Below are positions 27,194 to 37,713 of a stretch of 64,000 nt of DNA, piece after piece; position 1 is the first letter of the stretch, and each line of letters begins with the position of its first letter. The translations under genes and the position numbers were made by a program. Under the pieces are notes generated by a model. That model ran no database searches and had not been told where the DNA came from. It saw only the letters and a list, made by a program, of their open reading frames with translations. The stretch is from Coniferiporia sulphurascens (taxonomy: Eukaryota; Basidiomycota; Agaricomycetes; Hymenochaetales; Hymenochaetaceae). The stretch is taken from positions 372,001-436,000 of the forward strand of contig NBBA01000003.1 in assembly GCA_002794785.1 (NCBI GenBank), given 5' to 3'.

Positions 27194-27779
27194 TCAAGAG
27201 GACGAGGTCGGAAGTTCGTCGGGTGTTTTAGTGACTAAAGAAAGAGCGTGTAGACCTTGTTGGAGTTCGTCAGCCAGGGCGCCGTAAATCATCCTGTGTC
27301 TCTGCATCAAGTTCTGCATGATCACGATATCAGCAGTAGCCCCACGCTATGAAACTTGGACGATGTAAGCGACCTTTCCTTTGAAAGCAGTTGAGACGAC
27401 TGTGACCGAAAAGTCTGCACGCAGAACGTAAGAGTGCGCCGATTAAGATTAATAAAGAAGATACTGACGCGTTTCTCCGTTTCCCCCGCCCTGCTCTCGC
27501 ATTGCCGCGTGATGCTGATGCTTCCATGAGTCATTGATAACGGTGAGGTCTATCGGCTCGAGTAAGGAAGTAAGCTGCGATGGAGCCGCAGCCATCAGCT
27601 ACAATGTACTGTATCTTGTATCTTGTCGGTAAACTCTCGCGCACCTTCCGTCGGATCGAGATCTCAACTGGGCCGATAGCTGGGGACAACCCTGGCGTGG
27701 TCATGAGTCTATGCCCGTAGCGCAAGCTAGCTTTGGAGGTCTGCCCAAGGGGAAAGTGTCGGAGGACGAGTCTGTTCAT
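27194..27779 (-). CDS. BolA-like protein, probably mitochondrial
   Basis: BolA proteins work with monothiol glutaredoxins in Fe-S cluster handling. From ATG 27779 the N-terminus MNRLVLRHFPLGQTSKASL is basic, Arg-rich and lacks acids, like a mitochondrial presequence. The BolA fold then reads GPVEISIRRKVRESLP, an intron, PIDLTVINDSWKHQHHAAM, GGGNGET, an intron, DFSVTVVSTAFKGK, an intron, and NLMQRHRMIYGALADELQQ with GLHALSLVTKTPDEL, stopping at 27194. The conserved RHR and the DxW-H-H loop of Bol1-type proteins are present. Total length is about 130 residues, usual for the family. It is divergent from the Clr2-like gene with 127 bases between start codons. Yeast Bol1 is the closest comparison; exact orthology was not tested. 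Confidence 0.87.
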
Positions 27780-27906
27780 GCCCCTTGACTGTGACAGAGT
27801 CAAGGGAAGTTGCTGTATAGCGGCGTGTAGATTAGGTAATCGTGGTTAGGGGAGACGCCCATAACAGTGCAACCATGACGCGATCTGCCTTACTAGCACT
27901 TAACGA
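27780..27906. promoter_or_regulatory. Short bidirectional promoter region (BolA-like / Clr2-like)
   Basis: 127 bases separate two start codons on opposite strands. Both genes must use this stretch or read into each other's leader. No known motif seen. Confidence 0.5.
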
Positions 27907-28808
27907 ATGACCACCATTATGCCTCGGAGCAAACGCCAGAGCAAACGACGCAAGCACGACGTGTACTCCGGTCAGCCTCAACATGCGAGTATCATGGACA
28001 ACGTCGTCGTCATATCTGACTCGGATGGTGACCCCGAAATCCTTCCGTTTGACGAAGACGAGAAAGTCGACGAGGATGGCGATGTCGATTATATGACCGC
28101 CGCAGACCACGAAACCATCAAGCACTGGTATGAACAAGTAGCCACATACCTGGTTAACGAAGGAACTTGGTTTAAACGTAACTTGTCATGATTTGGTTGG
28201 ATGTTGGTACGCAGACTAACTACTCTCCGTTCCGTTACATCCAAAAGCTGGTCGACGACTTTATCGCTTGGCGGAGTTCCCTGCCGGTTACAAGCTATAC
28301 ACGCATTATAAAGGCAAGAAGGCAGACCCTCGTACCGATAGCTATTTATATGGTATGCAATGATTCTCGATATTCATTTCGACGTTCAGACTACAACTGA
28401 CTGTGGGACTATCTAGGATCGACAACTGGTCGGCATTTTCGATCGCCCGAAGTACGCCTCTTTTTTAAATCTGAACTTCTGGCTTTTTAATCAGGTCTTT
28501 TGCTCTTGTAGGAGTTTACGTTGCATGCGAAGTGGCTTGCGTTCGGTCGACCAGTAGACTCGAACAATAGCACTTGCTGTGAATGTCGATACTGCTCAGG
28601 GAGGAGTCAAGGGGCGATTAGCAGCATGTTGAAACGCAAAACGGAACATTTGCGCAATTCAGATGCCGGCAGGAAAACGGGCAAAGGTGCCCGTCGTACT
28701 GAGGGAAGGCGGGTAGACAACCCGATTATCTTTAAGGATTACACTGGTCTTAACCAGGGTAGTGGCGCTGCTGAATTGAAGGAGACCCCTTCAGGCCAGT
28801 CAGGTTGA
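27907..28808 (+). CDS. Clr2-type silencing-domain protein
   Basis: The protein begins with a basic patch (PRSKRQSKRRKH), an acidic stretch (DSDGDPEILPFDEDEK), then HWYEQVATYLVNEG. After an intron ending at CATCCAAAAG it continues GRRLYRLAEFPAGYKLYTHYK and DPRTDSYLYG; after the next intron STTGRHFRSPE; and after the last intron EFTLHAKWLAFGR, CCECRYCSGRSQGAIS. This order (LP/FPxGY, D-YLYG, FRSxxEF, H-KWL, CxCxYC) is the signature of the N-terminal transcription-silencing domain of Clr2, a subunit of the fission-yeast SHREC histone deacetylase complex. The chain then becomes basic (KTGKGARRTEGRR) and stops at 28808, giving only about 230-250 residues, far shorter than S. pombe Clr2. It may be a compact paralog family, which is common in basidiomycetes. 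A role in heterochromatin is inferred from this domain alone. Confidence 0.75.
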
Positions 28809-29119
28809 GTTGGGGAGTCGCGATTTCCTGTTCTGATTGCTGCCACGGCTCTGGAGCGTATGTGCTCACTTTACTTCATTCTAATGCGTTCGTGTAGTTC
28901 CTTTCTCTGAGTCGGAAATGTTTTATTGTCTTTCCCATCTTTCAAAGCTTCCAGCCTGCTCCGAATTCTATTATAATGTAATCGTGATATGTATTTAAAA
29001 AAAGGCCGCAAATTTCGAATATGAACCTTTCTATGTAACAGTGTTTGACGCGACACCTGATCGCGAAGTTATGCAGACAAACGCGCTCTTACTTCTCCAG
29101 CTTTTAGGCTTTGCTCGTC
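28809..29119. other. Intergenic spacer
   Basis: 311 bases between two plus-strand genes. Nothing recognised apart from short A runs near 28995-29005; presumably 3' end of the Clr2-like transcript and promoter of the next gene. Confidence 0.45.
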
Positions 29120-30889
29120 ATGGCTGAGAGGGAAATGAACAGACACCAACGCGGTATGGTCGATGGCTGCTTTGAAGAGGGGCATTACCAGCAGGGAATC
29201 TCGTACCTCGATCATTTGAGGATGCAAAATCTTAGGCCCTCCCCGTAAGTTTTGTATTCATTGTGGGATTTGTCCGGTACTGACTTCAATAGAGCACATA
29301 TCAGGCAGCTAATGTTTATCGCATTGTACCCTCCGCCGCTACAGAACAAGCCCACAAAGGACAAAGGCAAGAGAAGAGAACAACCTCCCGGTATTACTTC
29401 GCCCAGCAAACAGCATGTCAGGCGCCTCCAGAAACAGATCCTTCATCCTCCACCCGAAGTAAATGAAGATGCATGGAAACTACTGCATGAATTCGCGGCC
29501 TCTACGAACTCGCCCGAATCTCTCTTACGTGCTGTGCCTTGCTATCCACTCTCAGAGTCTGAGCTCGCAAATATGCCACGCTCGATTGGCACCAATATGT
29601 TTGCAGACATGACAATGGGGGAGGACCCCGATTCGTACGTGGCAAAGAACGCTGCATGCTTGAAGGAATGTAATGACTGCTGGAGTATGCTGCGCGCCGA
29701 CGTTGTCGTACGGCGGGACACATCCTCGGTGAAGATAGAAGACCCCTTTCTGGACGCAGAGGCGGAGGATGACTACGAAGACTGTGACTTATCGTCGGCC
29801 GTTGTCGGGAAATACTCGTGGCGCCTTCTGACCTGGTTCGTTGGTCTTTTCGAAAGAGACCAAGCGTTAATAGAGCCCCTTCGACCAGGTTCGTTACTCC
29901 GATGTTGGCATAATCACACTGTTTTCAAATGGTTTCAGAACGCTACTCCATCTATCTGTTGTCGCAGATAAAACCAGCGCACCCAAGTTATGGAGAAGTG
30001 CGATCAAACACTGATTCAGTCCTGGAGGTCGTATTCACATGCTACAGCCAGTCAGAGATTGAGCGTAGGGAGCTGGGAAGGCGGCTGATGTCCCTTGTTC
30101 GTTCTCTCATCGCAATATGTTGTTATGTGTATGCCCCGAGCCCCTCGCTAACGTGACCCGTTCTCCCAGTTGGTCGGCCTCACAAGCAGTCGACATTTCT
30201 CACCCTCGCATTTCCTCACCTCAACTAGCTCTCGTCTCCAAGCATGTTCAAATGAGGTACTGTGGGAATTCCTCTGTGGCCTTCCTCACAGCGGTCGGGG
30301 ACTGGCCGTCAAACTGGCTATATGCGACCGATTTCTAACGCAAAACCTTCGTGGTGTCACTACCGGCGCTGAGATTGAAACGACAAGAGCGACACGGACA
30401 AAATCTCAGGCACGGAGAGCAAGACCGATCCCTGCCCCGAAGGAAAGCGATTTGGGAGGATCACCGAATAAGTCGCAGGTACACGCGCGCATCCAGGACA
30501 ACCAGTATCCGTGGGCTTTGCCGACATCATCGCGAGTACTGCATCTCCTCAAACAGGAGTCGGGTATCAGAACGCTACCAGGAACGCTTTCGTCAAGGCT
30601 CATCGTCCTTTACCATCTGGTTGAGGCGTTTGGTATCTTACGAGCGGGAGATGACGAAGCGGATCAATCATGGACTGATGCGCTCCTGAGTGGGCAGCTT
30701 CAGAATGATACCAAAACGGTGTTCTCTGTTGATCGTTTGTCCGACCAAGACAAATTAATCGTGCAACCACTATCATCATTATTGACGATCAAGTGCCTGC
30801 TATGGAGCGGAAATGCATGTGAGTCCGATCTATTTGCCACATCGTGTTTGCTATTATACAATTTGTACATCATTCCCGAGTTGTTCTGA
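29120..30889 (+). CDS. Hypothetical protein of unknown function
   Basis: I do not recognise a named domain. ATG 29120 opens MAEREMNRHQRGMVDGCFEEG and GISYLDHLR; an intron (GTAAGT…AATAG) leads to AHIRQLMFIALYPPPLQ. The product is about 500 residues and mainly helical in character, with short low-complexity basic stretches (KDKGKRREQ; KSQARRARPIPAPK) and segments such as SERYSIYLLSQIKP and LVEAFGILRAGDDEADQSW. The absence of signal peptide or membrane segment suggests a soluble protein. Codon frames stay open across several exons and the introns fit fungal rules, so it looks like a real, intact gene. The tail after 30820 is uncertain: a donor at GCAT/GTGAGT could extend it, but the unspliced reading ends at 30889, 33 bases from the convergent CREG-like stop. 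Resemblance to basidiomycete uncharacterised proteins is an impression, not tested. Confidence 0.7.
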
Positions 30890-30922
30890 TTAATGAACAG
30901 AGCGACAGCCCGCGGGATCAAA

Positions 30923-31934
30923 TCAAGCGTCCTGAAGGGTGATTCGTCCAGCCGTTATTTGCATATCGGAAGAGGAGAGTGCGTTCTGGTAGAGGTCCAA
31001 GGGAACGTCGCCTATATAATGTTTACTTTTTATGAGAGACGAATATCGGTGGTTAGCAACATTCTATTTGATACTGCTGGTCGAATAAACGTACTCTCCA
31101 AAGCCCCCGACGAAAAAAACGCTCTTGAGAAAAGTTCAGATAAAATTTCAGGGCTATCCACAATTATGGGCGGGTACTCACATGGGGGTCAAATCTCGCC
31201 CAGTAAGCCTGCTCAGAAGGCGTTTGGTCAGAACGAATACTAGTATAAGCTGTTGACGCTCTCACCAGATGCGCCGCGTCGGGGTCGTCGGGAAGCCACC
31301 ACCTGGCATCTGGATGTTGTCGTAGGTAGCAGTCCCGGATGCCCGACTCGACCGCAAAGCGTGCGTCCAGGAAGGTTACGTTTCCCATCAGCGATATTCT
31401 AGCTTTACTGGCAGCGGGGGGCGAGCTCCAGACCGTCATCGATGCAGAATGCGTCGGTGAATGTAATATATTCTGGGTATGTCGGGAGATTGGCATAGTG
31501 ATTAGACTGAGCGATCCGTTGGCGTGACAGCTGGGGAAAAAAGGTGATTAGAGTCAGACTGTTGTTAATTAAGAAAAGGGGAAGCACTTGCCTGGCGTAG
31601 TATTCTTGGAGAGCAAAAGGTTCGCCTGTAGTTCTCTTCCGCTTGAGAAAACGACATTGAATAGCTTAGCTACAGGTACCGCTGACCTTGTAGACTCGAG
31701 TTAGATGGAAAAACGGTGGCCATAACGCCAACAGCCCGTGGTGAGGCGACGAGACCGCGCGCCAGTAGAGCTAAAAGTGACCATAGCGTCGGGTCGAGAC
31801 GGAGGCAATGTCAGTCATTCATGGTTTAACTTTCGGCAAAAATTACAGCAAGCCAGACCTGCATCCTGGACAGTCTCTTTTCCAACAGCATACGCCCAAA
31901 GGGCGGCTATGAATCCGAAATGCAGAGGGCGCAT
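30923..31934 (-). CDS. CREG-like secreted protein (FMN-binding split-barrel fold)
   Basis: CREG proteins are secreted or lysosomal members of the pyridoxamine-phosphate-oxidase fold, often without known enzyme activity. ATG 31934 gives a signal peptide MRPLHFGFIAALWAYAVG followed by KETVQDAALLARGLVAS. After introns the chain reads AVGVMATVFPSNSSLQG, EPFALQEYYASCHANGS, LSLITMPISRHTQNIL, ARISLMGNVTFLDARF, CYLRQHPDARWWLPDD, AYWARFDPH, VFFVGGFGEY and HYIGDVPLDLYQ, ending at TGA 30923-30925. WWLP, ARFDP, VGGFG and HYIG are the CREG landmarks and all are present. At least five short introns; the one at 31531-31591 has a GC donor (GCAAGT) and AG acceptor. Two potential N-glycosylation sites (NSS, NGS) lie in the N-terminal half. 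The gene is convergent with the hypothetical gene before it and in tandem with ligase I. It appears intact. Confidence 0.88.
31531..31591 (-). other. GC..AG intron of the CREG-like gene
   Basis: The donor reads CCAG/GCAAGT and the acceptor TTCCCCAG/C on the minus strand; removing the 61 bases joins EYYA-S-CHANGS in frame. Except for the C, the donor is a perfect consensus, typical of true GC..AG introns. Confidence 0.82.
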
Positions 31935-32132
31935 GCTAGTACTGGTGGACTGGCACTGGTCGTCGTCGTACAACCAGCAGTGATTGGTACCGGCCCAGTG
32001 AACATCGGAATTGGAAAGTACAGTAGTCCAGAACCTTAAAGCGGATCAACGTTACTCAATCACACGCCTGATCCGAGCTTTCCAACTCGCTCGTGATACA
32101 GCGGCAAAAAAACGGTACAATTAATGTATTTA

Positions 32133-35100
32133 TTATTCGGATTCTTCTTCCTCGAGCTCACTCACTTCGGGCGAAATGTCCACCAAATCACCATCGTCGA
32201 AACCCTTGGGCTCTTTACCCTTTCCCAATTGATTCCTCCACATCGTTGCCAAAAAACCGGGGGTGCTTGCCTCCATAACACCCTTGTCTTCTCGCGTGCG
32301 AATAAATCGAGGAAAACGTAGACTGAGTCCCCTGTCCTGAGAAACGAGTCCAAGCGCAGCGACAGACACCGGACTTATGGTCACACTGAAAGGGCACATG
32401 TTTGAGTAAAAAACAAACTTCGTTGCATCTCTTGGGGATAATTCTCACTCTGCACCCCGGATCTCCCAGACTTCCTGGGGCTTGAAATAGACTTCCGGCC
32501 TTAAACCTGCTTATGGTAAATTTGTCGCTCATTTCAAAATTTAGGATAGTTATAATTACCTCCTGTGTTAACATTCCAGAGCGACGTATGAGAGCATACC
32601 TCGGAACCTTCCGTATAACGCTCGCTCAAGGACTAACCAAAACAAAAGAAAGAATCAGGATAAATATAGAACATGTTTAGTAATTTCTCACCTTATAGAA
32701 CTCATCCGTGAAACCTTCAAAATATGTGTAGAATCGGGAGAAACGGTGTCAATAATCGTGCTTACCCGACATGCATTTGCAAACTCCTACGAGCTGGCCT
32801 GCCCCCTCGTCCCAAAGCGCGAGAAGGATTGGGCTCCACCAGGCAGCTTTACGCCCGTTTCCGTGCCAGGCACCTATGGGTACCAAATCGAGACTGTCAC
32901 CCAGACCAAGCACGTAGTCCTTTTTAAGTTTGAGCCAGGCAGAGGTACGCTTATCTACCATCAGAGAGCAGAAATCCGTTAGACCGAGTGTTTCCCCGCG
33001 TATATTTATAAAGCAACACGACCTGGTTCGTACGTAGCAGGCAAAGGCTTCTTTCGCTGTTTCGCTTTTGCGCTACTCGGATCCTCCAACATTTCTCCGC
33101 TGTCAAGAAGCTTTGGGGAGAACCAGTAAGTTAGTGTTAGTAGTAAAGGGGGTACACACCACACAGTTTCTCGGCATACCTTGATCATCAACCCTTCTGA
33201 GCGACTCTCAACGGCCCGTTGCCAAAACTCTTCTACCGCCTCCCTACCATCCTCACTTTCACGGGACTCAACATGAGCAAATCTAGCAATTGTTCTGACG
33301 TCTGGACTGAATGGAGGAAAATGGGTCCTCAGCTTTTGCCGACGATCACGGAATGGACATTCGAGTAGGCTCTTTGACGAAATGAGATTTCCCTTAGATT
33401 TTCCTTGAAGCCGGCAAGGCATGCTCACATTATCATTATAAAACATTAAGTCAAAAGCAAATATACAAACGCTGGTTTTTATTTCCTCCAGTTTGACATC
33501 CTTCCTCGCGCGATTGGAAAGCTCTTGAAAAGACTTCAGGCTCCCATCGGCTGGATCAATCGCCACTATCTCCGTGTCGATGATAAACGATTTCAAGTCG
33601 TTATACGATTTGAACAATTCTTCCACAAGAGAAACAACGTCTGGATACTAATCTTCTTAAGTAAATTTTTTGGGGAAGATCAAAGTGGCAAACCAACTTT
33701 GTCGGTCATGTCTTCAAGATGGCGAGAAAATATTCGGATGAGAAAGCCGCCATCAGTTTTCTCCGCGTGAATTTGCGCCCGTTGGCCGTCATACTTGAAC
33801 TCTGCCGCAAATGGAAGGCTACCAATGCGATCATATACTTCGTCCAGGGATCGGGTCGGAGAGCCTAGAGCGGGATGCAATGGAATCCCTACCAGATATA
33901 CTCATGAAGAAAAATGATACTAAGATAAGAAACGGCGCTTACCGACTGATAGCAAAACTTTGTTGGAAAGTCCTTCCGGTCCCACGTCTAGAAGCGCCTT
34001 CGCGATGTGTTCGTAGTTTGGATGTTGGACGTAAGTTTGCTTCAGAAGCCTTTCTGTATCAAGAAATTTAGCCGCAATGGCAGACCTTATAGGATCGTCG
34101 CCATTTTTCTTCCCTTTTCCAGTGGATTCTTTGACGGAAGAGAGAAATTCGGACGAGACGAAGTAGGGAGAATCATCAGACGGCTTGCTCTGTGAGATAG
34201 GTCGTGTTAAAACCAGCGCGCGTGCAAGAGCCGTTAAGATGGAGGTCCTGACAGCACCGACCCTGATATGTTGAGCCATCGTACGGACAAGATAGCGTAT
34301 CTCTTCTCCCTTTGCAGCTACAAGAAGTTTCTCTACAATAGATTGTTTTTGCTTCATCGCACCATCACCTTTGGTGTGACATATTTTCAAGAGAGAGTTG
34401 TAGACATCAGCCACAGTAAGCGCAGGGTGAGGGATTAAGGTTCGCAAATTTGAACGCGCCTCGAAGGCGACATCTCCCGCATCACCCGTCCTGGTGTATA
34501 GTCGCTTTAAAGCCGCGGAGGAAAGTCCTGAGACTTGTTGGATTGCTTTTGAAATGATCGACGGTCCAAGTCCAAGTTCAATAGGCACATACGGTGGAGC
34601 AAGAGAATTGCTGAGTAAATAGAGCGCAGGGAGCAAAGAAGGAGGGTCATGGAAAATTATTGAACGCAATGCGTTTGTGAGTATGTTCGATATGGCGATG
34701 CGGGACCGCGTTCCGGATAAGGAACGTAGAGTATGTGTAGGAACGAATAGGGCGTCGGCAACGAGGAATCCTTGCCCCACGGACAATCAGTGAGGGTAAA
34801 ACATAAAGGATCCACGGCGAGAGTCGGATATGAATTGATATCGATAACAACCTCTTGCGGTTTAGCCATGAACGACTTCCTGGAGCCAAAAACGGGACTT
34901 GGGATCGCTTGACGCGGCGAAAAGGCGTCTCCATCCCGATTATTTGCTTGGACGACGGTAGACTTCTCGGCATTGAAAGACTCCTCGGGACTAGTACCAG
35001 AAATACCAGTGTTACATACAGCATCAACATCTATTACTTCAGAAAATGTTTGTTTATTCCGCGACGAAACACTGGACTTCCATTTCTGTTCTAGTGCGCG

Positions 35101-35361
35101 TGTGGTTTCGATGTCTACGCCTTCTTTAGCTGCAAGTTTCAAGGCAATCGTCTCATCGTCTTCAATGCCGTCGAGCATGACCTTGGAGGACGAAGCAATT
35201 CTATGGGTTTCATCTGTTTTAGTCAATGCAGGAATCTCCGAAGCCCGTCTAAAAAACGAGTCGAGGCTGCCGCTATCGCCCTGACTGCCTTTCGGTTGGC
35301 TCTGGTTTTTTCGCTTCTTTGAAGGTGAAGACTCTGAAGCCTTTGATCGTTTGGGAGGCAT
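32133..35361 (-). CDS. cdc9: DNA ligase I (ATP-dependent)
   Basis: Seals nicks between Okazaki fragments and in excision repair. From ATG 35361 the N-terminus is basic (MPPKRSKASESSPSKKRKN, nuclear signal) with a PIP-box-like SGSLDSFFRRA near residue 30, whose first position is Ser rather than Gln. A disordered linker leads to the DNA-binding domain (SRIAISNILTNALRSIIF; GDVAFEARSNLRTL; VRTMAQHIRVGAVRTSIL). The adenylation domain has motif I EFKYDGQRAQIH with the nucleotide-accepting Lys near residue 500, then FSRHLEDMTDKYPD, FIIDTEIVAID, CIFAFDLMFYND, SEGLMIK (motif IV) and AWLKLKKDYV (motif V). The OB domain has GVCKCMSGFTDEFY and SLRFPRFIRTREDK (motif VI region), ending in an acidic tail. 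About ten introns. Length near 860 residues is usual. It does not look like ligase IV, since no BRCT repeats follow. Confidence 0.95.
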
Positions 35362-35386
35362 GGTGTATCCCTGAATTAGCTCCGAC

Positions 35387-35731
35387 CTAGGGAGGTGAAT
35401 ACAATCCCATGAGGTTCAGAAAATTTGTAGAAGCTGGCGAGAGTGATGAAGTTTGGGACCAAGCGGGGCGGGCTAACCTAACCAGCGTGGGACTGATCCA
35501 CGAGGAGAACGAGGCCCGTTCTTCAGCTTGACGCTTTACCCTCACTGTCGACCAAACGGCTTCACCATCCGCTCGCTCGAACTCTGCCTCCCAAAAGCAA
35601 CGGCCCTGCTTTTGGTATTGTTCCTCGTAATGATCCGATACGACGGAGAAGAAGCCAAGTTCAAGTACATACAGCACTTCTTTTGACCATGGCCAGTAGG
35701 TGACGGCAGCGTTTTGCAGTGGCTTTGTCAT
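35387..35731 (-). CDS. Small hypothetical protein
   Basis: A 114-codon frame beginning MTKPLQNAAVTYWPWSKEVL, with YVLELGFFSVVSDHYEEQYQ and FERADGEAVWSTVRVKRQAEE. The first 75 residues have the composition of a folded soluble protein and stay in one frame, but I recognise no family. The reading frame ends only 25 bases before the ligase start codon on the same strand, which is too tight for two ordinary fungal transcripts; a donor after SWISPTL/GTTAGG or similar could redirect the end. It may equally be part of the ligase 5' region. Confidence 0.35.
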   Translation of the reverse strand: MTKPLQNAAVTYWPWSKEVLYVLELGFFSVVSDHYEEQYQKQGRCFWEAEFERADGEAVWSTVRVKRQAEERASFSSWISPTLVRLARPAWSQTSSLSPASTNFLNLMGLYSPP

Positions 35732-37713
35732 TCACCTCGACTAACTTTTACCAATATTAATGACTCGACAAGCAGCCCTTTAATCCACCCCTGCCCACCC
35801 CGTCTCTGATATAAAGAAGTAGTTTGATTGCCGACCTGAAACTTGCGGGTTTTTACGACTCGCACCGTTATCCCGAAGCTGTAACATTCCGTCCGTCCAG
35901 TAGCCGCGGGGCTCACGTACAAGATCGTGCACGCCCGCAGTGCTCGTCATGGGTTAGGTCGACCTGTGCCTGTGAGGCTCAGCATACCCCGCAAGGCCGA
36001 CCGATGGTTAGACGCGGACCGCTCAGAAACTGCATAATTCATCATGGCCGAATTACGCCAGCCCCGGCCTCTACAAACTCGTTCGGCATAACAGCATTTA
36101 CTTTTGACCGTTATTCGTTCGGGACAAATGGACGAAGCGGAAGTAGATTTTTTAACTCGCGGGCTAAATCCCTGGTGTTACTTGGTTGCCGAAGCCGCGG
36201 TGCATATATTATATGCGCTTCCTCACCATGAACTTCTTGCTAACTCGGAGGCTCTCTCGACGCGCAGTTACATTTCTAATCCGGTCCAAGCTTTACGTCT
36301 GACGAAGCAACAACAAAAAAAAACAATGCGCATCTCCCCAGCTACTGGTTACTTTCCGTTAAATAATCGGTCAGGACACGGGCAGATTTATAATGGGGTG
36401 TACTGTACTGCTTTATGATAGACTCTAGGAGCTAGGCTGGGTTTATCGAACACCTCCCGGCCTCCCATGCTTTTTCCGGGGGTCCGGACCTACGGAGGTA
36501 AAAACAAACAGGTACAGACGCGAGGTGAGGACCATACGGGAGACGCGAAGGAGCGATGGTCAAACACCGAGCAGTTAGAGCAGCAACCCCCGTCGGTGTC
36601 GCCAATCCGGTTCTAGTGCAAAGAAGAGACGTAATTTTTTTTAAAGCGGATTGTTGAGTTTCAGAGGACGATAAAGGATGGGTAGGATCTGGGCAGGTGA
36701 TGACTGCATGTAGATCTACAGCAGCGGATATAGCGGACAGAGAGGTGTAGATAGACAGGATTAGGGGACCCCGAAAGGGTAAATTCCGCGCGCTCGGATC
36801 TCTTTTTACGGATAGATGTGGCCGAGAAAGTAATATTGCTGGAGAGCGACGACTACGGAGGGACATCCGGACTACACACTGAAACACGATGGTTAATCGA
36901 GGGTTCATCAAACTGTGTTCTTCGGTCCTTTACCAGGAAGAAGCTGTCTGAGCTATTTCCCCGCCGTTAGCAGTTGTGCTTAAAATCTGCCTTTGACTTC
37001 GGAAAAGGGAAACCGAAAATGAAACCTGCGAAGAAGGAATTAAACTCGAGGGGGGGAAAAGAGAAAAAAAAGCTGGGCGGACACGTGCTTGCTAACCTCG
37101 AAAAAGGCAAGATCACTAATGTTACTGGAAAAGACTCTGCCACGCGCCATCGGGCTGCGGCCGACCAACCAACAAGCGGTCCGATTGCCCACAGTCCACT
37201 CGATGTGCAGCTTCCGAATGCCTACAGCGCCCACTCGTCCTCCAAGCCAATCGTCCTTTTTTGCTGGCCTCTCTCCTCAAAGTCGTCTTCGGTACCTTGC
37301 CTTCCATGCGGGATGCGCCACGAGAGCGCCCCCTTGGGCCAATGCTCCTCGAAAGATCCAATTTAATGCTCCCCCGACAGAGCCTAATCTCTCGGCGCTT
37401 TGGCAATTGTTATGGCAAGTATGTATAACCATCTACCGCCGAGTCTCACAGGCACCGCATTCTATATGTGACTACCCTCGCGAAACCTCAAGTATATCCT
37501 TCTGTTTCCCTGGGTTTAGCTCAGTGCTCGAGTTTGATTTATCTTTCAGCGGAAGCGGAGATCTGCGGCCAGGCTCTGACACACTCAAGCTAACAGCGCT
37601 ATCCCCTGTAAAGCTTCTTGGCTTGTTGCCTGGCCACGATTTCGTCCCGATGCTTTAAAGCCAATGCCTTCCGGCACTTTCGTCAAGTTGATCACCCCTC
37701 CCCCGTGCACAGT
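35732..37713. other. 2 kb gap upstream of a C2H2 gene
   Basis: No gene supported. Frames of 100-190 codons on both strands (for example 36432-36911 minus, 37089-37658 plus) contain no recognisable domain and overlap each other. The right-hand half probably holds the leader, possibly spliced, of the zinc-finger gene. Confidence 0.5.

Noticed and set aside
30890..30960. Extra terminal exon of the 29120 gene (donor GCAT/GTGAGT, acceptor AACAG)
   Set aside because: The straightforward join creates an immediate TAG, and the downstream bases are the coding end of the convergent CREG-like gene.
36432..36911. 159-codon minus-strand frame
   Set aside because: No recognisable domain and lies in a spacer with equal open frames on the other strand.
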